Positions 29,597 to 36,475 of a stretch of 36,475 nucleotides of DNA are shown one piece after another. The DNA is taken from contig DWYU01000094.1 in assembly GCA_019118505.1 (NCBI GenBank), positions 1 through 36,475 of the forward strand, in the 5' to 3' direction. The translations under genes were made by a program, and so were the position numbers. The DNA comes from Candidatus Oscillibacter excrementavium (GTDB taxonomy: Bacteria > Bacillota > Clostridia > Oscillospirales > Oscillospiraceae). Within the stretch, counting starts at the first letter, position 1, and each line of letters starts with the position of its first letter. Below the pieces are notes generated by a model, which did no database searches, had not been told where the DNA came from, and saw nothing but the letters and a program-made list of their open reading frames with translations.

Positions 29597-31084
29597 ATGA
29601 GTGTGAAAAGCTGCGAAAAGATCGAAAAGAGCCAGGTCGTCCTGACCATCGAGGTCGGTGCACCGGAGTTTGAAGCTGCCATCGAAAAAGCCTATCAGAA
29701 GATGCGCAAGAAGATCAATGTGCCGGGCTTCCGTCCCGGCAAGGCCCCCCGGAAGATCATTGAGGGGATGTACGGCGCCGAGGTGTTTTTCGAGGAGGCC
29801 ATGAATATTGCGTTCCCCGAGGCCTATGAGGCTGCGGTGAAGGAACAGGATCTCCAGGTGGTGGGCTACCCCACTGTGGAGATCGAGGGCCAGGTGACGA
29901 AGGACGGCTTTACCTTCAAGGCCACCGCCCCGGTGTATCCCGAGGTCACTCTGGGCCAGTACAAGGGCCTGAGCGCCCCCAAGGAGGAGGTCAAGGTCTC
30001 CGCCGCTGACGTGGACGAGCGCCTGAAGGCCCTCACCGACCGGAACACCCGCCTGGTGAGTGTGGATCGGGAGGCCAAGAACGGCGACACCGTGGTCATC
30101 GACTTCGAGGGCTTCCTGGAGGGCAAGCCCTTTGACGGCGGCAAGGGAGAGAACTACAGCCTGGAGCTGGGCTCCAACACCTTTGTCCCCGGCTTCGAGG
30201 ACCAGCTGGTGGGCGTGAAGGCCGGCGACGAGAAGGACCTGGACATCACCTTCCCGGAGGACTATCATCAGGATCTGGCCGGCAAGGCCGTGGTGTTCAA
30301 GGTGAAGGTCCACGAGGTGAAGGAGAAGGAGGTCCCCGCCCTGGACGACGAGTTCGCCAAGGACGTCAGCGAGTTTGACACCCTGAAGGACCTGAAGGCC
30401 GACCTGAAGAAGAAGATCACCGCCGAGCGGGAGGAGACTGCCAAGCGCGCCTTTGAGGACGCCCTGATGGAGCAGGTGGCGGACAACATCACCGCCGACG
30501 TGCCCGACGCCATGGTGGAGGCCCAGGCCCGGCAGTTCCTGGACAACTTCAAGATGCAGCTGGCCCAGCAGGGCATCAAGTACGATGACTATATGAAGGC
30601 CACCGGCATGGACGAGTCCAAGCTGATCGATGACGCCAAGGAGCCCGCCCTGAAGCAGGTCCGCATGGACCTGGCCATGGCCGCCATCATCAAGGCGGAG
30701 AACATCGATGCCACCGACGAAGAGGTGGAGGCCGAGTACAAGCGCATGGCCGACCAGTACGGCATGGATCTGGAGACGGTGAAGAAGTATCTCCTGGCCG
30801 ACCAGGTGAAGGACCAGCTGAAGAGCCAGAAGGCCATCGCCGTGGTGACTGACAGCGCCACCGCCACCAAGCCGGAGAAGAAGACCGCCAAGAAGTCTGC
30901 CAAGAAGGCGGAGGACGCCGAGGGCGAGGAGAAGTCCGCTGAGGAGAAGCCCGCCAAGAAGACCACCCGCAAGAAGGCCGAGAAGGCGGAGGACGCCGCC
31001 GAGGGCGAGGAGAAGAAGCCCGCCAAAAAGACCACCCGCAAGAAGGCGGAAAAAGAAGAAGAGACCTCTGCTGAAACCAAATAA
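29597..31084 (+). CDS. tig: Trigger factor with lysine-rich C-terminal extension
   Basis: 495 residues, against about 430 for a usual trigger factor. Ribosome-binding signature GFRPGKAP (44-51), FKBP-type PPIase domain (about 150-245, starting NGDTVVIDFEGFLEGKPFDGG) and a helical chaperone domain to about 424. It binds the ribosome exit site and aids folding of nascent chains. The last ~70 residues are low-complexity Lys/Ala/Glu with a repeated block (AEDAEGEEK, then KPAKKTTRKKAEK, each twice). ATG 29597 follows GGAGG; the earlier in-frame ATG overlaps that site. Precedes clpP-clpX-lon as in many Firmicutes. Confidence 0.96.
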   Translation: MSVKSCEKIEKSQVVLTIEVGAPEFEAAIEKAYQKMRKKINVPGFRPGKAPRKIIEGMYGAEVFFEEAMNIAFPEAYEAAVKEQDLQVVGYPTVEIEGQVTKDGFTFKATAPVYPEVTLGQYKGLSAPKEEVKVSAADVDERLKALTDRNTRLVSVDREAKNGDTVVIDFEGFLEGKPFDGGKGENYSLELGSNTFVPGFEDQLVGVKAGDEKDLDITFPEDYHQDLAGKAVVFKVKVHEVKEKEVPALDDEFAKDVSEFDTLKDLKADLKKKITAEREETAKRAFEDALMEQVADNITADVPDAMVEAQARQFLDNFKMQLAQQGIKYDDYMKATGMDESKLIDDAKEPALKQVRMDLAMAAIIKAENIDATDEEVEAEYKRMADQYGMDLETVKKYLLADQVKDQLKSQKAIAVVTDSATATKPEKKTAKKSAKKAEDAEGEEKSAEEKPAKKTTRKKAEKAEDAAEGEEKKPAKKTTRKKAEKEEETSAETK

Positions 31085-31349
31085 TTCCGGGTATACTAAG
31101 ATTCGGTATCTCCGGCGGGACGTGTGTGTTCCCGACGGCAGAGAGGCCCCTCTACATCGATTGACAGATTTCCCCGGGGCACCCGTGGTATGATACGGGC
31201 GCGTGGGCTGGTAAAGGCGCGGCGGCCCCCAGACGGGCCGGGCGCTTTTGCCATACCTGCCCCTGCGGGGAGGGAGCGCGTCGGGTTTGGGAGGAACAGA
31301 ACGGTCATCCGAGCCGGATGACGGCCCGGAAATCAAGGAGGTTTTACCA
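31085..31349 (+). promoter_or_regulatory. tig-clpP intergenic region with clpP promoter and leader hairpin
   Basis: TATGAT (31189-31194) with extended TGG is a likely -10; TTGACA (31161-31166) is present but 22 bp away, longer than usual. A hairpin near 31213-31251 (AAA-GCGC-GGCCC with GGGCC-GCGC-TTTT) lies in the ~150-nt clpP leader and could act as a weak attenuator. No CIRCE element or clear CtsR heptad repeat was seen. Confidence 0.4.
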
Positions 31350-31934
31350 ATGAGCTTAGTCCCCTATGTAGTTGAACAGACCAACCGCGGAGAGCGGTCC
31401 TACGACATTTTCTCCCGCCTGCTGAACGATCGGATCGTCTTTTTGGGCGAGGAGGTCAACGCTACCACCGCCAGTCTGGTGGTGGCCCAGCTGCTGTACC
31501 TGGAGGCACAGGATCCGGACAAGGACATCCAGCTGTATATCAACAGCCCCGGCGGTTCCGTGACGGACGGCATGGCCATCTATGACACCATGCAGTACGT
31601 GAAGTGCGACGTGTCCACCATCTGCATCGGCATGGCCGCCAGCATGGGCGCGTTCCTGCTGTCCTCCGGCGCCAAGGGCAAGCGGATCGCCCTGCCCAAC
31701 GCGGAGATTATGATCCACCAGCCCTCCGCCGGCACCCAGGGAAAGGTGACGGATATGGAGATCGACGTGGAGCACTTCCTGCGGATCAAGAAGAACCTGA
31801 ACCAGATCCTGGCCAACAACACCGGCAAGACGCCGGAGCAGATCAAGGAGGTTTCCGAGCGGGACAACTGGATGACCGCCCAGGAGGCGCTGGACTTCGG
31901 CCTGATCGACAAGATCATCACCAACAAGAAGTAA
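31350..31934 (+). CDS. clpP: ATP-dependent Clp protease proteolytic subunit
   Basis: 194 residues, normal. Catalytic triad Ser98 ([11 protein letters not shown]), His123 (MIHQPS) and Asp172 (SERDNW). It forms the tetradecameric protease chamber that works with ClpX, encoded 75 bp downstream. Start at 31350 with SD AAGGAGG; an upstream in-frame ATG lies in the leader. Confidence 0.98.
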   Translation: MSLVPYVVEQTNRGERSYDIFSRLLNDRIVFLGEEVNATTASLVVAQLLYLEAQDPDKDIQLYINSPGGSVTDGMAIYDTMQYVKCDVSTICIGMAASMGAFLLSSGAKGKRIALPNAEIMIHQPSAGTQGKVTDMEIDVEHFLRIKKNLNQILANNTGKTPEQIKEVSERDNWMTAQEALDFGLIDKIITNKK

Positions 31935-32009
31935 GTTCCGTCTGGGGCGGGCTTCGGCCCGGCCCGCAGACATGGTTTTTGCGCAAATTTCCAAAACCGA
32001 GGTATTATC

Positions 32010-33332
32010 ATGAGCGACGAGAGCAAGAAGGGCCTGCGGTGCTCCTTCTGCGGCAAGCACGAGAGCCAGGTCCACCGGATGATCCAGGGGCCCGGCGTGC
32101 GCATCTGCGACGAGTGCGTCCAGCTGTGCATGAGCATTTTGAACGACGGGTTTGAGGACACCTCCTCCAGCGGACTGGAGGACCTGCCGGACCAGCTGCC
32201 CACGCCCCGGGAGATCAAGGAGGTCCTGGACCAGTATGTCATCGGCCAGGACGAGGCCAAGGTGGCCCTGAGCGTGGCGGTGTACAACCATTATAAACGC
32301 ATCTATTTCGGCGGGGATGAGGATGTGGAGCTCCAGAAGAGCAACATCCTGCTGCTGGGGCCCACCGGCTCCGGAAAGACCCTGTTCGCCCAGACATTGG
32401 CCCGGATCCTGAAGGTGCCCTTCGCCATCGCGGATGCCACCACCCTGACGGAGGCCGGCTACGTGGGCGACGATGTGGAGAACATCCTGCTGCGCCTGCT
32501 GCAGGCCGCGGACTTCGATGTGGAGCGGGCGGAGCACGGCATCATCTATGTGGATGAGATCGACAAGATCGCCCGGAAGAGCGAGAACACCTCCATCACC
32601 CGGGACGTGTCCGGCGAGGGTGTCCAGCAGGCCCTGCTGAAGATCGTGGAGGGCACCGTTGCCAATGTGCCTCCCCAGGGCGGCCGGAAGCACCCCCACC
32701 AGGAGTTCATCCAGGTGAACACCAAGAACATCCTCTTTATCTGCGGCGGCGCCTTCGATGGCCTGGAGAAGATCATCGAGCGGCGGCTGGACCAGAAGTC
32801 CATCGGCTTCGGGGCCAACGTCCAGGGGAAGAAGGACAAGGACATCAGCAAGATCCTCCACGAGGTCCAGCCCCATGACCTGCTGAAATTCGGCATCATC
32901 CCGGAGCTGGTGGGCCGTCTGCCGGTGATCGCCTCCCTGAACGCGCTGAAGCGGGAGGACCTGGTCCGCATCCTGACGGAGCCCAAGAACGCCCTGGTGA
33001 AGCAGTACAAGAAGCTGATGGAGTACGACGAGGTGGACCTGGAGTTCCAGCCGGAGGCATTGGAGGCCATCGCCGACAAGGCCATCGAGCGGAACATCGG
33101 CGCCCGGGGCCTGCGGGCCGTCATGGAGGGGATTCTCACCCCCATGATGTACGACATCCCCTCCGATCCCACGGTGGTGAAAGCGGTCATCACCAAGGAC
33201 TGCGTGGAGGGCAAGGCCGGTCCCGAGCTGACCCGGGACCCCAAGAAGATCAACTATTCCGTGAAATTGAACACCGGCAAGGGAGAGGGAAGGCCCCAGC
33301 ACGGCTCTTCCACCCCCGCGTCGGCGTCTTAA
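32010..33332 (+). CDS. clpX: ATP-dependent Clp protease ATP-binding subunit ClpX
   Basis: 440 residues. N-terminal zinc-binding domain with Cys11, Cys14, Cys33 and Cys36; AAA+ domain with Walker A GPTGSGKT (117-124) and Walker B IIYVDEID (178-185); IGF loop (265-267) that docks into ClpP. It unfolds tagged substrates for ClpP. The SD is modest (GAGGT). The C-terminal tail after about 425 is Ser/Pro-rich and not conserved. Confidence 0.98.
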   Translation: MSDESKKGLRCSFCGKHESQVHRMIQGPGVRICDECVQLCMSILNDGFEDTSSSGLEDLPDQLPTPREIKEVLDQYVIGQDEAKVALSVAVYNHYKRIYFGGDEDVELQKSNILLLGPTGSGKTLFAQTLARILKVPFAIADATTLTEAGYVGDDVENILLRLLQAADFDVERAEHGIIYVDEIDKIARKSENTSITRDVSGEGVQQALLKIVEGTVANVPPQGGRKHPHQEFIQVNTKNILFICGGAFDGLEKIIERRLDQKSIGFGANVQGKKDKDISKILHEVQPHDLLKFGIIPELVGRLPVIASLNALKREDLVRILTEPKNALVKQYKKLMEYDEVDLEFQPEALEAIADKAIERNIGARGLRAVMEGILTPMMYDIPSDPTVVKAVITKDCVEGKAGPELTRDPKKINYSVKLNTGKGEGRPQHGSSTPASAS

Positions 33333-33340
33333 TTGACAAG

Positions 33341-33372
33341 AGGGAGGGACGCTGGCGCGCCTCTCCCTCCTG
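33341..33372 (+). terminator. Weak hairpin between clpX and lon
   Basis: GAGGGAGGGA and TCTCCCTC arms pair around a GC loop; the following sequence (CTGCATTTC) has only a short T-run, so readthrough into lon is likely. Confidence 0.45.
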
Positions 33373-33420
33373 CATTTCTCTAAAATGCGTGTGAACCCCT
33401 CAGAAAGGAACAACGAGCAC

Positions 33421-35841
33421 ATGGAATTGACCACATGGAACCTTCCCGTCCTGGCCCTCCGGGGCCTGACGGTGTTTCCCCATATGAGTCTGACCTTCGA
33501 CGTGGAGCGGCGGATCTCCATCGCGGCCCTGGAGCGGGCCATGGAAACCGACCAGGACATCTTCCTGGTGACCCAGCGGGAGATCGGCGTCAACGCGCCG
33601 GAGGAGAAGGATTTGTACACCATCGGTACGGTGGCCCACATCTCCCAGATCCTGCGGCTGGGCCAGTCCTCCGTCCGGGTCATGGTGGAGGGCCGCCAGC
33701 GGGCCCATCTGCGGCGGCTGTGGCAGACGGAGCCCTTCCTCCAGGCCAACGTGGAGGCGGTGCCGGAGGAGTCCGCCTCCGAGGCCATGCGGAAGAGCCC
33801 CCGGACGGAGGCACTGCTGCGCCAGACCTACACCCTGTTCGGCGAGTACGCCGAGCAGGCCAGCGGCGTGCCGGAGGAGGTGGTGACCACCGTTATGGAC
33901 AGCCGGGACCCCGGCTTCCTGGCGGACTACATCGCCCAGAACATCGCCCTGCGGTACACCGACAAGCAGGAGATTTTGGAGGAGTTCTCCCCCTTCGCCC
34001 GGCTGCGGAAGCTGAACACCTTCCTGGCCCGGGAGAACAACGTGCTGGGCTTTGAGCACGAGATGGAGAGCAAGGTCCGGGACCAGCTGGTCCGCAACCA
34101 GCGGGACCAGATCCTCCGGACCCAGATCCGGGTCCTCCAGAATGAGTTGGGGGAGACCGACGAGGGCGATGAGGATGAGATCGACGCCTACCGCCAGGAG
34201 ATCCTGGCCCTCCAGCTGCCGGAGGAGACGGAGAAGCACCTGCTGAAAGAGGTCAACAAGCTGGCCAAGCAGCCCTTCGGCTCCGCCGAGGGGGCCGTCA
34301 TCCGCAACTACCTGGACGTGTGTCTGGAGATGCCCTGGAACACCACCACGAAGGAGCGGGTCAGCGTGGACGCCGCCAGGAAGGTGCTGGAGCACGACCA
34401 CTTCGGTCTGGAGAAGGTGAAGGAGCGGATCCTGGAGACCATCGCCGTCCGGCAGATGAACCCGGACGCCAAGGGGCAGATCCTCTGTCTGGTGGGGCCG
34501 CCGGGCGTGGGCAAGACCTCCATCGCCATCAGCGTGGCCAAGGCCCTGAACCGGAAGCTGGCCCGCCTCTCCCTGGGCGGTGTCCGGGACGAGGCGGACA
34601 TCCGGGGCCACCGCAAGACGTACATCGGCTCCATGCCCGGCCGGATCATCGAGGCCATCAGCCGCTCCGGGTCCATGAACCCTCTGCTGCTGCTGGATGA
34701 GATCGACAAGCTGGGCAACGACTACCGGGGCGACCCGGCCTCCGCCCTGCTGGAGGTGCTGGACAGCGAGCAGAACAGCGCCTTCCGGGACCACTTCCTG
34801 GAGATCCCCGTGGACCTCAGCAAGGTCATGTTCATCACCACCGCCAACACCACGGAGACCATCCCCCGGCCCCTGCTGGACCGGATGGAGGTCATCCAGC
34901 TGAACTCCTATACCGACGAGGAAAAGCTCCAGATCGCCAAGCGCCACCTGTTCCCCAAACAGTTGGCGGAGCACGGCCTGAAGAAGAGCGCCGTCCGCAT
35001 GAGCGACGACGTGTACCGGGCCGTCATCCGGGACTACACCCGGGAGTCCGGCGTCCGCCAGCTGGAGCGGCGGCTGGCCGCCATCTGCCGCAAGGCGGAT
35101 ATGCGCCTGCTGGAAGGCACTGTCAAGCGGATTACCGTTACAGAAGCGGACCTGCCCAAGCTCCTGGACTGCCAGCCCTTCCCCCCGTCCCTCCACACGG
35201 ACCGGGAGGAGATCGGCGTGGTGAACGGACTGGCCTGGACGGAGGCCGGAGGCGAAATCCTGGAGGTGGAGGTCAACGTCATGGAGGGCTCCGGCAAGCT
35301 GGAGCTCACCGGCAACCTGGGCGACGTGATGAAGGAGTCCGCCCAGGCGGCCCTCTCCTGCCTGCGGAGCCGGGCGGCGGTGCTGGGCATTGAGGCGGAC
35401 TTCTACAAGACCAAGGACATCCACGTCCACTTCCCGGAGGGGGCGGTGCCCAAGGACGGCCCCAGCGCCGGCATCGCCGTCACCACCGCCATGCTGTCCG
35501 CCCTGACGGGCCGGAAGATCAAGGCAGGCGTTGCGATGACAGGCGAAGTCACTTTACGGGGCCGGGTGCTGCCCATCGGCGGCCTGAAGGAAAAGACCAT
35601 GGCCGCCCTCCGCAATCACATCGGCACGGTGCTGATCCCCAAGGACAATGTCCGGGATCTGGAGGAGATCGACCAGACGGTCCGGGCGGCCCTGCACTTC
35701 GTCCCGGTGGAGACGGTGGACCAGGTGTTCGCCGCCGCCCTGTGCCCGGAGCGGGACCCCATCCGGGAAGAGGCGGCGGACCACGTGGCGGCCTTCGCCC
35801 CGGCGGGGCGGGACAGCGGCCGGGACGCCGTGCGGCAGTAA
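33421..35841 (+). CDS. lon: ATP-dependent Lon protease
   Basis: 806 residues from ATG 33421, chosen for AAAGGA upstream and the family start LPVLALRGLTVFPHM; the frame opens 12 codons earlier. N-terminal substrate-binding (LAN) domain to about 200, coiled-coil region, AAA+ module with Walker A GPPGVGKT (359-366) and Walker B LLLLDEID, then the S16 protease domain with catalytic Ser682 (KDGPSAGI) and Lys725 (GGLKEK), 43 residues apart as in other Lon enzymes. Degrades misfolded and regulatory proteins. The C-terminal ~30 residues are a non-conserved tail. Confidence 0.98.
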   Translation: MELTTWNLPVLALRGLTVFPHMSLTFDVERRISIAALERAMETDQDIFLVTQREIGVNAPEEKDLYTIGTVAHISQILRLGQSSVRVMVEGRQRAHLRRLWQTEPFLQANVEAVPEESASEAMRKSPRTEALLRQTYTLFGEYAEQASGVPEEVVTTVMDSRDPGFLADYIAQNIALRYTDKQEILEEFSPFARLRKLNTFLARENNVLGFEHEMESKVRDQLVRNQRDQILRTQIRVLQNELGETDEGDEDEIDAYRQEILALQLPEETEKHLLKEVNKLAKQPFGSAEGAVIRNYLDVCLEMPWNTTTKERVSVDAARKVLEHDHFGLEKVKERILETIAVRQMNPDAKGQILCLVGPPGVGKTSIAISVAKALNRKLARLSLGGVRDEADIRGHRKTYIGSMPGRIIEAISRSGSMNPLLLLDEIDKLGNDYRGDPASALLEVLDSEQNSAFRDHFLEIPVDLSKVMFITTANTTETIPRPLLDRMEVIQLNSYTDEEKLQIAKRHLFPKQLAEHGLKKSAVRMSDDVYRAVIRDYTRESGVRQLERRLAAICRKADMRLLEGTVKRITVTEADLPKLLDCQPFPPSLHTDREEIGVVNGLAWTEAGGEILEVEVNVMEGSGKLELTGNLGDVMKESAQAALSCLRSRAAVLGIEADFYKTKDIHVHFPEGAVPKDGPSAGIAVTTAMLSALTGRKIKAGVAMTGEVTLRGRVLPIGGLKEKTMAALRNHIGTVLIPKDNVRDLEEIDQTVRAALHFVPVETVDQVFAAALCPERDPIREEAADHVAAFAPAGRDSGRDAVRQ

Positions 35842-35853
35842 AGGAGAGCAGCT

Positions 35854-36447
35854 ATGGCGCTGAATTTCAATAAGGCGGAGTTTGTCCGCTCCGCCGGCAC
35901 CCAGCGGGACTTTCTCCGGGACGGCCTGCCTCAGTTTGCCTTTGCCGGCCGGTCCAACGTGGGCAAGAGCTCCGTCATCAACCGGCTGGTGGGGCGGAAG
36001 AACCTGGCCTATGTGGGGGCGTCCCCGGGCAAGACCACCCAGGTGAACTACTTTCTCATCGACCGCCGGGCCTATCTGGTGGATCTGCCGGGCTACGGCT
36101 ACGCCAGGGTGTCCCAGGCGGAGAAGGAGCGGTGGGCCAGACTGATGGAGAGCTTTTTCCAGCAGGAGGCGGACCGGATCACCGCCGGGGTGCTGATCGT
36201 GGACATCCGCCACAAGCCCACGGCCAATGACCTCACCATGCACGACTGGTTCCGCCAGACCGGCTGCCCGGAGATCGTGGTGGCCAATAAGCTGGACAAG
36301 GTGAAAAAGAGTCAGGTGGAGCCGGCGCTGGCACTGATCCGGGAGACCCTGGAGCTGACGGAATCGGACCTCCTGATCCCCTTTTCCGCGGAAAAGGGGG
36401 ACGGGAAGGACGAGCTGATCCGCCGCCTGACGATGGCCTGTGAATAG
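35854..36447 (+). CDS. engB: Ribosome biogenesis GTP-binding protein EngB (YsxC)
   Basis: 197 residues, normal. G1 GRSNVGKS (32-39), G2 Thr in KTTQVNYF, G3 DLPG (77-80), G4 NKLD (145-148), G5-like FSAEKG near the end. Essential GTPase of 50S assembly in Bacillus. Lies 12 bp after lon with SD AAAGGAG, matching the conserved lon-ysxC pair. Confidence 0.97.
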   Translation: MALNFNKAEFVRSAGTQRDFLRDGLPQFAFAGRSNVGKSSVINRLVGRKNLAYVGASPGKTTQVNYFLIDRRAYLVDLPGYGYARVSQAEKERWARLMESFFQQEADRITAGVLIVDIRHKPTANDLTMHDWFRQTGCPEIVVANKLDKVKKSQVEPALALIRETLELTESDLLIPFSAEKGDGKDELIRRLTMACE

Positions 36448-36475
36448 GCGCAAATCAGAGGAGCGGGCCGGCGGG

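Noticed and set aside
31161-31194. TTGACA with TATGAT as a standard clpP promoter
   Set aside because: The spacing is 22 bp; kept only as an extended -10 suggestion.

Overview
The window is about 36.5 kb of GC-rich DNA with low-GC promoters, strong AGGAGG-type ribosome binding sites and many GC-rich intrinsic terminators. Gene content points to a strictly anaerobic, spore-forming Firmicute, most likely an Oscillospiraceae member (Oscillibacter/Dysosmobacter/Flavonifractor-like). The grounds are a class I-type hybrid cluster protein, a TPP-riboswitch thiamine-salvage operon, a SpoIVFA/SpoIVFB-like pair behind a sigma-E-like promoter, and the tig-clpP-clpX-lon-engB order. The taxonomic call is inference from gene content.

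Layout. (1) 1-3.3 kb, minus strand: a VTC-domain, DUF4956 and CotH cluster. cotH is broken at its 3' end by a join to what looks like a conjugative-element membrane-protein gene. A tyrosine recombinase relic with a large internal deletion lies upstream. (2) 3.4-4.1 kb: an XpaC-like protein. (3) 4.1-7.8 kb, minus strand: a phnD-phnC-phnE phosphonate-type ABC operon with a fused double permease, preceded by a ~250-nt leader that can form mutually exclusive antiterminator and terminator stems. (4) 7.85-10.3 kb: divergent hcp and Crp/Fnr-type regulator genes sharing one palindrome. (5) 10.4-13.3 kb: a Zn/Cd-type P-type ATPase and a small HMA protein, both preceded by the same operator-like sequence, with an ArsR gene facing away. 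(6) 13.3-15.2 kb: a DUF1624-type membrane protein and a PfkB sugar kinase. (7) 15.2-19.9 kb: TPP riboswitch, tenA, thiZ, thiX, thiY and a YlmB-like M20 hydrolase, which together fit salvage of formylaminopyrimidine. (8) 20.0-21.7 kb: M23 plus M50 proteases (SpoIVFA/FB-like). (9) 21.7-27.9 kb: rplS, two tandem signal peptidases, rbgA, three tandem zinc-ribbon paralogues, rnhB, yraN and thrC. (10) 27.95-28.8 kb: a noncoding region of nested inverted repeats. (11) 28.8-36.4 kb: a metallophosphoesterase, trigger factor with a lysine-rich tail, clpP, clpX, lon and engB.

Most of the window is ordinary housekeeping chromosome. The parts that deserve a second look are the unrecognised switch-like leader of phnDCE, the nested inverted-repeat element at 28.1-28.8 kb, the shared hcp/crp operator, the RNase HII with Ala in place of the Arg of the GRG motif, the decayed mobile-element traces at the left edge, and the tandem zinc-ribbon triplication. 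No CRISPR array, tRNA, rRNA or intact insertion sequence was seen.
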